Shown: piece by piece, positions 1 to 6,335 of the stretch
How the letters are laid out: every line of letters begins with the position of its first letter
Numbering within the stretch: position 1 is the first letter of the stretch
Origin: Gelidibacter sp039916245
Lineage (GTDB): Bacteria > Bacteroidota > Bacteroidia > Flavobacteriales > Flavobacteriaceae
Reading direction: 5' to 3'
Length of the DNA stretch: 12,609 nucleotides
Assembly (NCBI RefSeq): GCF_039916245.1
Contig: NZ_JBDSLS010000186.1
Location: 1 to 12,609, forward strand
Position numbers and translations under genes: made by a program
Notes under the pieces: model-generated
Seen by the model: only the letters and a program-made list of their open reading frames with translations
The model's database searches: none
What the model was told of the DNA's origin: nothing

Positions 1-661
1 AACCCTTAATGGATACCATAGCCATTAAAATTCCAATGAGATAGATTAAAAAGAAAATAAAAAGCTCATACCATGATAAATTACCTAAACTTCCAAAGCC
101 CCAAAAAACATACTGTTGCAATTGTTCCGCAGAGCTGAAGTAGGAGAGTACGCTGACCACAGCGGAGGTTATGCTTCCAAACATCAACCCAATAACCAAG
201 ATCGCCATTGTGTCACGCACTCTTGAGGACACAATCATGACGGCCAAGAGCACTAAAAAACTTCCCAAACTTGCGGCTATCACAATGCTCCATTTTGACA
301 TTAGTAATGAAGTCAGTACACCCCCAAAAAAGCCAGAACCTAAAATAACCAAGGCAACACCCAAACTAGCGCCTGAACTGATACCGAGAACAAATGGCCC
401 TGCTAATGGATTCCGAAATAAGGTTTGCATTAACAACCCCGAAATACCTAATCCTGAACCAACTAAAATAGCGGTAAAAGCTTTTGGTAAACGGTAATTT
501 TGAATGATGTATTGCCAGGATTCGTTATCAATTTTGCCAAATAAACCCTTGAAAATTTCCACTGTTGGAATTGAAACAGACCCCAAACTTATGTTCACGA
601 AAAAAAATATGATGAGCAGCGCTATCAATATTAGAAAGGGATATGTGTATTTTTTTTCCAT
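1..661 (-). CDS. FecCD/BtuC-family ABC transporter permease (partial, C-terminus beyond the window)
   Basis: Inner-membrane permease of a binding-protein-dependent importer for iron siderophore, haem or cobalamin. The start is ATG at 659-661; about 220 residues are present of a family usually near 330-350. I read a hydrophobic first helix (residues about 8-26), then the family hallmark: RLPK at 57-60, a Gly-rich helix with the GLLMQ motif, and NPLAGP followed by LGISSGAS (about 84-99). More hydrophobic helices follow. The frame is open to the left edge without a stop. The gene lies 53 nt downstream of the binding-protein gene on the same strand, so the two are probably co-transcribed; an ATPase gene would be expected beyond the left edge. 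The substrate cannot be told from the permease. Family assignment is confident. Confidence 0.93.
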   Translation of the reverse strand, partial: MEKKYTYPFLILIALLIIFFFVNISLGSVSIPTVEIFKGLFGKIDNESWQYIIQNYRLPKAFTAILVGSGLGISGLLMQTLFRNPLAGPFVLGISSGASLGVALVILGSGFFGGVLTSLLMSKWSIVIAASLGSFLVLLAVMIVSSRVRDTMAILVIGLMFGSITSAVVSVLSYFSSAEQLQQYVFWGFGSLGNLSWYELFIFFLIYLIGILMAMVSIKG

Positions 662-668
662 AATTTCA

Positions 669-701
669 AGACCTGATAGGGTTTAAAAACCTGTCAGGTC
701 T
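669..701. repeat. Intergenic palindrome between the binding-protein and permease genes
   Basis: The arms AGACCTGATAGG (669-680) and CCTGTCAGGTCT (690-701) form a 12-bp stem with one T-G wobble, around a 9-nt AT-rich loop. The T/A runs next to the stem make it resemble a terminator on either strand. From memory, AGACCTGACAGG-type palindromes are dispersed in intergenic regions of many flavobacterial genomes. Its position inside a likely operon suggests that, if transcribed, it could stabilise the upstream message or lower expression of the permease. That role is inference. Confidence 0.75.
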
Positions 702-714
702 GATTCAAATGAGT

Positions 715-1860
715 TTATTCTAAACGTTTAAAAAAAGTAGGTGTATAATCTTCCAACAATTCTGGATGACATATTTTAATTAAATCTTTTAAAACCAAAT
801 CGGGTCGGGCCATTCCTGTTTCAAAATATAAAACGCCACCTGTTTCTCCTGTGGTATTGACAAAAGAATACACCTCTTTAGCTTGGAACGCTTTAAACTT
901 AGTATAATGAGCATTTGCTTTTTTAATGGCTTCCAAACTTGAATAATACGAGGGACTGATCCAAATATCTGTATCTTTGGCCTTGTCAAAAACAACTTCA
1001 AAGTTGAGTGAAAGACTGCCTTGATCTGTGGTTTCACTCCAGAGATAATTGGCATTTGCATCTTTTAAAAGTTGGGCTTCAGGACTTGTGCCGCTTGGTA
1101 AATACCAAATGTCCTTATACATGGCACCACTTAAAACAGTTGGTTTTTTCGTGGCGTTTTGAGCAATCTTTTTAGCTTCTAAATAATCGGTTTCGATAGT
1201 TTTAAAAACAGCATCGGCTTCTTTCTCTTTGTTGTAAAGCACACCAAAAAACTTGATCCATTCTGCTTTTGCCAAAGGTGATTTTTCGACCCAGTCGCCA
1301 TTATAAATCACTGGAATTCCTGCTTTCTGTATGTTGTCAAAGGTTTTGTTGTTGCCATCAATTCCAAAGCCGATAACTAATTCTGGTCTCAGTTCCAATA
1401 ATACTTCGGTGTTGATGCTTTCGTTTTTGCCTAATTCCCTTACCGATCCTTTATCTATTAATGCTCTTGTTTTTTCAGAGGACACATATTTCAAATCAGG
1501 AAAACCCATCAAGGTATTTTCTTCATTCAACAATTCCAATGCAGGAATGTGAGTGGTAGAGGTCACTACTATTTTTTGAATGGGAATAATTATAACACCA
1601 TCATAATCCCTTGTGTCTAATTTGATTTTGGATGCCATCTCGTTGCTTAGCAATAGATAACGAAAGGATTTGTCTGATTTAGGCCACGGGTTCTTGATTT
1701 CTAAAACCTTATAACCGTCATGATTTTCGATGGCAAAACCCTCTGCATATGAAATTGAGGACTTTTCATTAGTGGTCGATTGTAAATTTTGTTCTAAACC
1801 CTTGTTTTCTTTACAATTGATGAAAATTAAAAACAGGAGCAAAATTGATAATTGTTTCAA
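715..1860 (-). CDS. ABC transporter substrate-binding lipoprotein (FecB/BtuF-like, TroA superfamily)
   Basis: Captures a metal chelate (iron siderophore, haem or cobalamin-type ligand) and passes it to the adjacent FecCD permease. The 381-residue protein begins with a lipoprotein signal peptide ending in the lipobox IFINC, so Cys16 should be lipidated and the protein held at a membrane surface. The rest reads as a class III periplasmic binding fold: the VTSTTHIPALELL strand-helix, then a segment with LRPELVIGFG near residue 160, a long connecting helix and a C-terminal lobe. The start must be TTG at 1858-1860: an in-frame stop lies at 1873-1875, no ATG lies between, and the next in-frame Met would remove the signal peptide. 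No cobalamin-riboswitch-like leader fits upstream, where the predicted leader is only about 12 nt. Ligand unresolved. Confidence 0.9.
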   Translation of the reverse strand: MKQLSILLLFLIFINCKENKGLEQNLQSTTNEKSSISYAEGFAIENHDGYKVLEIKNPWPKSDKSFRYLLLSNEMASKIKLDTRDYDGVIIIPIQKIVVTSTTHIPALELLNEENTLMGFPDLKYVSSEKTRALIDKGSVRELGKNESINTEVLLELRPELVIGFGIDGNNKTFDNIQKAGIPVIYNGDWVEKSPLAKAEWIKFFGVLYNKEKEADAVFKTIETDYLEAKKIAQNATKKPTVLSGAMYKDIWYLPSGTSPEAQLLKDANANYLWSETTDQGSLSLNFEVVFDKAKDTDIWISPSYYSSLEAIKKANAHYTKFKAFQAKEVYSFVNTTGETGGVLYFETGMARPDLVLKDLIKICHPELLEDYTPTFFKRLE

Positions 1861-1879
1861 AATCTTATTTTTTTAATGT

Positions 1880-1907
1880 CAAAAGTAAGATTATTTAATG
1901 GAATCAA
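1880..1907 (-). promoter_or_regulatory. Bacteroidetes-type promoter for the binding-protein/permease operon
   Basis: On the minus strand the sequence reads TTG (1905-1907), a 17-nt spacer, then TACTTTTG (1880-1887). This matches the Bacteroidetes primary-sigma pattern of TTG and TAnnTTTG. Transcription would begin near 1873, giving a leader of only about 12 nt before the TTG start codon and leaving no room for a riboswitch. The prediction rests on motif and spacing only. Confidence 0.6.
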
Positions 1908-1975
1908 GACCCGAACTTCTCGAAGATTAGGGTTAGAAACAACCAGATTTAAAGGTCTTAATTCATTTAATAAAT

Positions 1976-2008
1976 AAAAAAAGACGCAATCAGTATTTTG
2001 ATTACGTC
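1976..2008 (-). terminator. Rho-independent terminator of the S41 protease gene
   Basis: On the minus strand, GACGTAATCA and TGATTGCGTC (plus-strand arms 1983-1992 and 1999-2008) form a 10-bp stem with one G-T wobble and a 6-nt loop. Seven T residues follow (1976-1982). It lies about 35 nt after the protease stop codon and separates that gene from the importer operon downstream. Confidence 0.85.
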
Positions 2009-2042
2009 CTTTTCTTAGACAAATAATATTCATTTCTGTTTC

Positions 2043-3467
2043 TTATTCAACGATCATCATCCCATCATAAATTTTACTATCCACAGTACTCTCAAGAGGT
2101 TTTAAAATTTCTGTCGGCTGCGGCAACTGACGGGCAAAACTAGTAATATTATTGAGGGCCGCTGCCAAAAGCGGTTCGTTGACATCTCCCAACGTTCCTA
2201 GCGTTGAAGGAAATTCACCAATTTCAATATTAGGAGTTAATCCTGTTGGTGGAACAAGCCCTCCGTTTTTATCCACTGAGTTGGCAATTAATGGCAAGAG
2301 TATATAACTGTGGGCAGGATTAACATTGTTCGGTCCAAAGTCAGGGGAATCGTAAATAGGCATTGAAGCTTGGGTTTTCCCCCTAGTATTGAGACCTATT
2401 TGAACGACCTCTATATATGGTTTTAAACTGTTGATGATTAACTCACTTGCTGATGCCGATCCATTGGTAGTCAATACATATACCTTTTGTAAATTTAAAC
2501 TGTTTAGTGCTGAACCGCCGTTTAGAGTATTTGTGAATTTGTAATCACTATTGAGTTCTTGGAGTTCTTCGTTATAAATCAATTTTGAAAACACCTGTCC
2601 ATTAAATTGACCAGTAATCATACTTCCCAATAAAACGGCACTATTTACAGATCCACCTCCATTATATCTCAAGTCTAATACCAAATGTTGTGCGCCACCA
2701 GCTTTTAATTCTGCAAAAGCATTATTAAGTTGGGTATTATAATCTGCCGTAAATGAATTGTAAACCAAATAGCCGATTTTGACACCATTTATTTCAATCA
2801 CTTTAGTAAGGTATACAGGATTCTCGTTGTAAACTTCTTTGGTTAGCTTGGCGCTTTCTGAAGTTGGTACGATAGTGTCATCTGAAGTTATAGGTGTGTT
2901 ATTGGTATTATAGGTTGCAAAATTTAAGGTATAGCTATCGCTGTTTAAAAGTTGACTATAATTATCAACGGTCATTTGTGTACCATTTACGGCGTTGAAT
3001 ATTTGACCACGTTTCAAGCCCAAATTACTGGCTACACTATTATTAAGGACGATTTTGATGACGCCAAAAACCTTCGTGTTGCTACCAGGCTCTCTATATA
3101 ATAGATACTCAAGACCATTACTTTTAAACACGCCACTTAACTGTTGCAAGAGCGCAATACCATCGGCTGCAATTATGCTAAAACGATCGACCACTTCTCT
3201 TTGATAGATCAAACTTTCAAATAGCTCTTCGGGAGTAGCATAGCTGTTTAAATAATTTGCATAGGCTTCATTTGATGTAAAACGATCATTGGCTAAATTT
3301 GGAATTTTGGATTTGTATAAATACACGGCGTTCATGGCTTTATATACAAAATCGTTGATTTCATTGACATTATTGTTGATAATAATGTCATCGTCCTTAT
3401 CCTTAAAACAACTCGTGTTTAAACTAAATATAATACACGATAACAGGGCAATTTTTAAAATTCTCAT
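2043..3467 (-). CDS. S41-family C-terminal-processing peptidase, lipoprotein with PDZ domain
   Basis: Serine protease of the CtpA/Tsp family, which cleaves exported or damaged proteins near their C-termini. The 474-residue protein has a lipoprotein signal peptide with the lipobox LNTSC (Cys20) followed by an Asp/Lys-rich linker. Then come an N-terminal helical region (about 35-105), a PDZ-like domain (about 110-185, including LGLKRGQIFNAVNG) and the S41 core (about 230-400) with LVLDLRYNGGG. The SASASE motif places the nucleophile at Ser339, and Lys364 lies exactly 25 residues later, the Ser/Lys spacing I recall for CtpA. The protein is therefore probably active. It is transcribed divergently from the ECF sigma operon, with 153 nt between them, which raises the possibility of a shared envelope-stress role; nothing in the sequence proves this. 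It ends at a strong terminator. Confidence 0.93.
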   Translation of the reverse strand: MRILKIALLSCIIFSLNTSCFKDKDDDIIINNNVNEINDFVYKAMNAVYLYKSKIPNLANDRFTSNEAYANYLNSYATPEELFESLIYQREVVDRFSIIAADGIALLQQLSGVFKSNGLEYLLYREPGSNTKVFGVIKIVLNNSVASNLGLKRGQIFNAVNGTQMTVDNYSQLLNSDSYTLNFATYNTNNTPITSDDTIVPTSESAKLTKEVYNENPVYLTKVIEINGVKIGYLVYNSFTADYNTQLNNAFAELKAGGAQHLVLDLRYNGGGSVNSAVLLGSMITGQFNGQVFSKLIYNEELQELNSDYKFTNTLNGGSALNSLNLQKVYVLTTNGSASASELIINSLKPYIEVVQIGLNTRGKTQASMPIYDSPDFGPNNVNPAHSYILLPLIANSVDKNGGLVPPTGLTPNIEIGEFPSTLGTLGDVNEPLLAAALNNITSFARQLPQPTEILKPLESTVDSKIYDGMMIVE

Positions 3468-3512
3468 AGGTTTTATTTCTTTTGATTAATAACTTGGTCG
3501 GTTATTAAGTTA

Positions 3513-3520
3513 TAAATGTA
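3513..3520 (-). promoter_or_regulatory. Possible -7 element for the S41 protease gene
   Basis: The minus strand reads TACATTTA, seven of eight positions of TAnnTTTG, about 46 nt upstream of the protease ATG. No TTG element lies at the expected distance. The overlapping palindrome TGTAATTACA (plus strand, 3518-3527) could be an operator or chance in AT-rich DNA. Weak candidate. Confidence 0.25.
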
Positions 3521-3548
3521 ATTACATTATTGTAAAATAAAAATTTAT

Positions 3549-3574
3549 TGTAACAAAACCGAAACTGTTTCGTC
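3549..3574 (+). promoter_or_regulatory. ECF-sigma-type promoter-like motif upstream of the sigma operon
   Basis: TGTAAC (3549-3554), a 16-nt spacer and CGTC (3571-3574) have the shape of promoters used by many ECF sigma factors, which combine an AAC-containing -35 element with a CGT-type -10 element at 16-17 nt. Transcription would begin near 3581, about 40 nt before the sigma start codon. No clear TAnnTTTG element is visible in this gap on the plus strand. The likely reading is that the sigma factor activates its own operon. The short palindrome CGAAACTGTTTCG (3560-3572) lies across the spacer and the -10 region. Confidence 0.5.
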
Positions 3575-3620
3575 GTAAGGATAGAAGCAGGTTTAACTCA
3601 TCTGTTATAAACTAACCATA

Positions 3621-4130
3621 ATGACACAAACTGATTTTATAAAACTGGTAATGCCTTTTAAAGATAAGGTCTTCCGGCTCGCAAAGCGGCTTTTGGTATC
3701 CAAGGAGGAAGCTGAAGACGCCACGCAGGAAATCTTAATGAAATTATGGAGCAACCAGAATAAAATTGGAGATTATAAAAATGTGGAAGCGTTTTCAATG
3801 ACCATGACCAAGAATTTATGTTTGGACAGATTAAAATCCAAACAGGCACAAAATTTGAAGATTGTACACAGTAATTATCAAGACAATAATGTGTCCTTGC
3901 AGAAACAGGTTGAGCTCAATGACAGTGTCAACTGGGTTTCTAAAATCATGGAGCAGTTGCCAGAACAGCAAAAAATAATCGTCCAACTTCGGGATATTGA
4001 AGAATATGAATTTGAGGAAATTGCAAAGGTTTTGGAAATGAATGAGACCGCTGTGAGGGTTGCCTTATCAAGGGCAAGAAAAACGATAAGAGAACAATTA
4101 ACTAATAAACATAGTTATGGCATTAAATAA
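3621..4130 (+). CDS. ECF-type RNA polymerase sigma factor (sigma-70 family)
   Basis: Alternative sigma factor that directs RNA polymerase to a small regulon. At 169 residues it has ECF length and only two domains. Region 2 (about 8-75) includes EEAEDATQEILMKLW and the helix AFSMTMTKNLCLDRLKS. Region 4 (about 105-160) includes LPEQQKIIVQLRDIEEYEFEEIA and the recognition helix NETAVRVALSRARKTI. It starts at ATG 3621 and its 3' end overlaps the next gene by 14 nt, so the two are translationally coupled, as is usual for a sigma/anti-sigma pair. The TGTAAC-N16-CGTC motif upstream suggests autoregulation. The signal it answers is unknown. Confidence 0.95.
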   Translation: MTQTDFIKLVMPFKDKVFRLAKRLLVSKEEAEDATQEILMKLWSNQNKIGDYKNVEAFSMTMTKNLCLDRLKSKQAQNLKIVHSNYQDNNVSLQKQVELNDSVNWVSKIMEQLPEQQKIIVQLRDIEEYEFEEIAKVLEMNETAVRVALSRARKTIREQLTNKHSYGIK

Positions 4131-4614
4131 TATAGAACAGCTTTTAGAAAAGTACGATAACGCTGAAACAACTTTGGCGGAAGAAGCACAAATTCGCGCT
4201 TATTTTGAGCAAGAAGATGTGCCTGCACATTTGGAATCTTACAAAAAGTTATTCCAATATGTGTCGCATACCAAACAAGAACAGTTTACCAAAGACGTTC
4301 CATTACAACCTAAACGTACAATAGTGTACCGATGGATTTCTGTCGCAGCCGTAGCGGTTCTTATGTTGGGAGCCTATTTTCAAGTGAATCAAATGAATCA
4401 GAAAATTACTTTGGACGATTTGAGTCACGAACAATTGATGGCCTACAACCAAACGATGGAGGTGTTTAATCTAGTGTCTTCAAAGTTGAACCAAGGCACT
4501 GAAAATTTGGAGGCTTTAAATTTAGTGTCTTCTAAATTAAATGAAGGTGCTGAAAACTTGAACCATCTCAATGAATTTAACAAGGCAACAAACAAAATTA
4601 TTAAAAACAAGTAA
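4117..4614 (+). CDS. Putative membrane-anchored anti-sigma factor
   Basis: Probable inhibitor of the ECF sigma factor encoded immediately upstream. The 165-residue protein has a cytoplasmic N-terminal part (1-66, with helical segments NIEQLLEKYDNAETTLAEE and IRAYFEQED), one membrane helix (about 71-89) and an exported C-terminal part of about 75 residues. There is no HxxxCxxC zinc motif, so it is not a classical ZAS anti-sigma; the assignment rests on the overlap with the sigma gene and on topology. The C-terminal part holds two tandem 17-residue units (118-134 and 135-151, NLVSSKLN followed by GxENL), encoded by a 51-bp direct duplication, that would form an amphipathic helix or coiled coil outside the membrane. 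This part might contact the exported DUF4252 proteins; that is inference. Confidence 0.75.
   Translation: MALNNIEQLLEKYDNAETTLAEEAQIRAYFEQEDVPAHLESYKKLFQYVSHTKQEQFTKDVPLQPKRTIVYRWISVAAVAVLMLGAYFQVNQMNQKITLDDLSHEQLMAYNQTMEVFNLVSSKLNQGTENLEALNLVSSKLNEGAENLNHLNEFNKATNKIIKNK
4468..4569 (+). repeat. Two tandem 51-bp units inside the anti-sigma gene
   Basis: Unit 1 (4468-4518) and unit 2 (4519-4569) encode 17 residues each, sharing NLVSSKLN, GxEN and L at matching places. Thirteen of 17 residues are identical. The DNA copies differ mostly at silent third positions, so the duplication appears old and held under protein-level selection. Confidence 0.9.
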
Positions 4615-4634
4615 CCTGATTAAATAAAGAAATT

Positions 4635-5261
4635 ATGAAAAATGTAAATAATTTTAGCGCATATATCTGCAATAGAAGTAGCGCGAGTAAAAAGGTAATC
4701 ATTTTATTGGCCATTATGATTGCGCCCATAGTGTCCTTTGGGCAGAGCTTTTTTGATAAATATGAATCCATGAAGGGTGTTACTTCAGGAGTTATAGGTC
4801 AAAAAATGTTTAAAATGATTGCGACGATAGATGTGGATCTCGATGATCCGGAAGCGCAAGGCTTTTTGAATATGGTCAAAAAAATTGAAAGTGTCAAAGT
4901 GTTGAGCACTGGAGATAAAAGTATTTCTGCAAGTTTGGCATCTGATACTGAAAAATATATCAGCAGTTCAAAATTGGATGAGTTAATGCGATTTAAAGAT
5001 GGTAACCAAACGGTAAAATTTTATGTCAAGGAAGGGCGTGATGAAAATCATGTTAAGGAATTGTTGATGTACATCAATGGTTTGAAGGAACTGACTAAAG
5101 ATTCCAAAATTGAAATCAATGGTGAAAAGAGAGATGTTGAAACCATTATCGTATCCATCATTGGAGATGTCGATTTGAGGGAGATTTCAAAAATCACCAG
5201 TAAAATGAATGTTCCTGGTGGTCAACATCTTGAAAAAGCAGGAAAAGCTAAAAAACAATAA
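4635..5261 (+). CDS. DUF4252 domain-containing secreted protein
   Basis: Exported protein of unknown biochemical function. The 208 residues begin with an unusually long polar n-region (1-20) before the hydrophobic segment VIILLAIMIAPIVSFGQ (about 21-37); signal peptidase I could cut near residue 36-38. No lipobox is visible. The mature part begins FFDKYESMKGVTS, which I recognise as the opening of the DUF4252 family in Bacteroidetes, and includes an ELMR motif at 116-119. It lies 20 nt after the putative anti-sigma gene and 2 nt before a second DUF4252 gene, so it belongs to the sigma operon. The family is often seen beside ECF sigma genes, which suggests a signalling or envelope-stress role, but no activity can be assigned. 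Confidence 0.85.
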   Translation: MKNVNNFSAYICNRSSASKKVIILLAIMIAPIVSFGQSFFDKYESMKGVTSGVIGQKMFKMIATIDVDLDDPEAQGFLNMVKKIESVKVLSTGDKSISASLASDTEKYISSSKLDELMRFKDGNQTVKFYVKEGRDENHVKELLMYINGLKELTKDSKIEINGEKRDVETIIVSIIGDVDLREISKITSKMNVPGGQHLEKAGKAKKQ

Positions 5262-5263
5262 TT

Positions 5264-5809
5264 ATGGTCTCATTAATCAAAAATCTGGCAGGAATGATTC
5301 TTTTGGTTGCAACACTTCACAGTTGCAACCAAGGAGTATCCTTACAACGTTATTATGTTGACAACCAAGAGCAGCCTAATTTTCTTTCGATAGATGTTCC
5401 CGTAAGTATGTTGAATCTTGACATCGCACAATTAAGTCAAGAGCAAAAGGATGCTTATAAATCCATTCAAAAGCTAAATATGTTGGCCTATAAAGTGAAA
5501 GCTGGTCAGGAAATGGACTATGAAACAGAATTGGCTAAAGTGAAAACTATTTTAAACGATCCAAAGTATGAGGAATTGATGCGTGGTGGTGATTCGGAAG
5601 TTGGACAGTTCAGTATCCGAATTTTGGGAGATGAAGATGATGTTGAGGAATTCATTCTGTTTGGCAACTCGGATGATAAAGGTTTTGCCGTGGTAAGAGT
5701 TTTAGGAAAAGATATGAATCCAAATCAAATTATGACCTTGTTTTCAGCACTGGATAAAGCAAATATTGACGATTCACAACTCAGTCAATTTACCGAGTTT
5801 TTCAAATAG
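5264..5809 (+). CDS. DUF4252 domain-containing lipoprotein
   Basis: Second DUF4252 paralogue of the operon, 181 residues. The signal peptide ends in the lipobox LHSC (Cys21), so this copy should be lipid-anchored where its neighbour is not. The mature start (SLQRYYVDNQEQPNF, then a LSIDVPVSMLNL segment) fits the family. An ELMR motif at 104-107 followed by an alternating beta-like stretch and an acidic DEDDVEEF segment aligns with ELMR, VKFYVKEG and RDENHVKEL of the upstream paralogue. The start is ATG 5264, 2 nt after the preceding stop, which suggests translational coupling. It is the last gene of the sigma operon. The function is unknown; the anchored/soluble pairing is the main clue. Confidence 0.85.
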   Translation: MVSLIKNLAGMILLVATLHSCNQGVSLQRYYVDNQEQPNFLSIDVPVSMLNLDIAQLSQEQKDAYKSIQKLNMLAYKVKAGQEMDYETELAKVKTILNDPKYEELMRGGDSEVGQFSIRILGDEDDVEEFILFGNSDDKGFAVVRVLGKDMNPNQIMTLFSALDKANIDDSQLSQFTEFFK

Positions 5810-6126
5810 AAATCTTGATATTAATTGTTTATGCAGAGGAAGTTATTGCCTTTTGTAGAATTGTAGATGTGATGGAGAAATTATTGCCGTGAACTTGTAA
5901 TCTAAGTCGTTCAATCGAATTTATTAAATAATTAAAAATCGAATAACCTTGTATTTAAGATCATTGTTGTCCGATTGAAGTCGATTTCATTTTTCAAATT
6001 TTAGAGTCCATATTTTCAGTATTTTACGATTTGCGTCTTTGTTCTTGATTCTAAAAGCGAAGCGGCACCCACTGAGCTTGTCGAAGTGTCTTGATTCTTT
6101 TCTCAGACATTATTGATTTAAAATAT
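5810..6126. other. Non-coding stretch after the DUF4252 operon
   Basis: About 320 nt without a credible gene. It is AT-rich, with scattered short repeats (TTATTGCC occurs twice, near 5842 and 5884) and no terminator directly after the DUF4252 lipoprotein gene. The 3' part holds the composite repeat at 6042-6098. Termination of the operon is more plausibly supplied by the hairpin at 6127-6173. Confidence 0.6.
6042..6098. repeat. Composite intergenic repeat with the GAGCTTGTCGAAG core
   Basis: CACTGAGCTTGTCGAAGTG (6070-6088) belongs to the TTCGACAAGCTCAG family of short elements that I recall as widespread in intergenic DNA of Bacteroidetes and other phyla. It is flanked by two direct copies of TCTTGATTCT (6043-6052 and 6089-6098), with AAGCGAAGCGG between the left copy and the core. 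The block is richer in GC than the DNA around it. No function is known to me. Confidence 0.65.
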
Positions 6127-6173
6127 CGAAACTCACCAAATAAGCGTTACGCTTTGTGGTGAGTTTCGTTTTT
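6127..6173. terminator. Probable bidirectional terminator overlapping the end of the small membrane-protein gene
   Basis: CGAAACTCACCA (6127-6138) pairs perfectly with TGGTGAGTTTCG (6157-6168), and inside it AAGCG (6142-6146) pairs with CGCTT (6150-6154) around a three-nt loop, 6147-6149. On the plus strand five T residues follow directly (6169-6173), which fits termination of the DUF4252 operon. On the minus strand ATATTTT follows, a weaker tract that would serve the purB operon. The loop is the TAA stop codon of the minus-strand 61-residue gene. Confidence 0.8.
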
Positions 6174-6332
6174 ATATAAGATGATACCAATATAAATTAC
6201 AATAGCAATAAATATTCCAAAGAGCAAAAACTTCACTATAAAATAATCGAGCACATCAAAAATACCGGCAATTAAAAAACCGAAGGCAATGATTCCTGTA
6301 AGTGCACGTGCAATGAAGTTAATTGAGGGCAT
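6147..6332 (-). CDS. Small two-helix membrane protein, unknown function
   Basis: A 61-residue protein I do not recognise. It has two hydrophobic helices (about residues 5-28 and 33-52) joined by a short turn containing Asp26 and Asp29, and a polar His-rich tail (KNETHHKA). The ATG (6330-6332) lies 3 nt after the purB stop codon on the same strand, so translation is probably coupled to purB. Its last codons form the ascending arm of the terminator hairpin and the stop codon is the hairpin loop, which supports a real gene ending there rather than a chance frame. No part in purine synthesis is implied by the sequence. Confidence 0.75.
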   Translation of the reverse strand: MPSINFIARALTGIIAFGFLIAGIFDVLDYFIVKFLLFGIFIAIVIYIGIILYKNETHHKA

Positions 6333-6335
6333 CTT

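Noticed and set aside
171..686. Two plus-strand open frames (171-497 and 504-686)
   Set aside because: They are antisense to the FecCD permease, whose minus-strand translation carries clear family motifs; their own translations have low-complexity, non-protein-like composition.
1861..2042. Cobalamin or other riboswitch ahead of the binding-protein gene
   Set aside because: The region is filled by the protease terminator and a close promoter. The leader is about 12 nt and no conserved B12-box-like sequence is visible.
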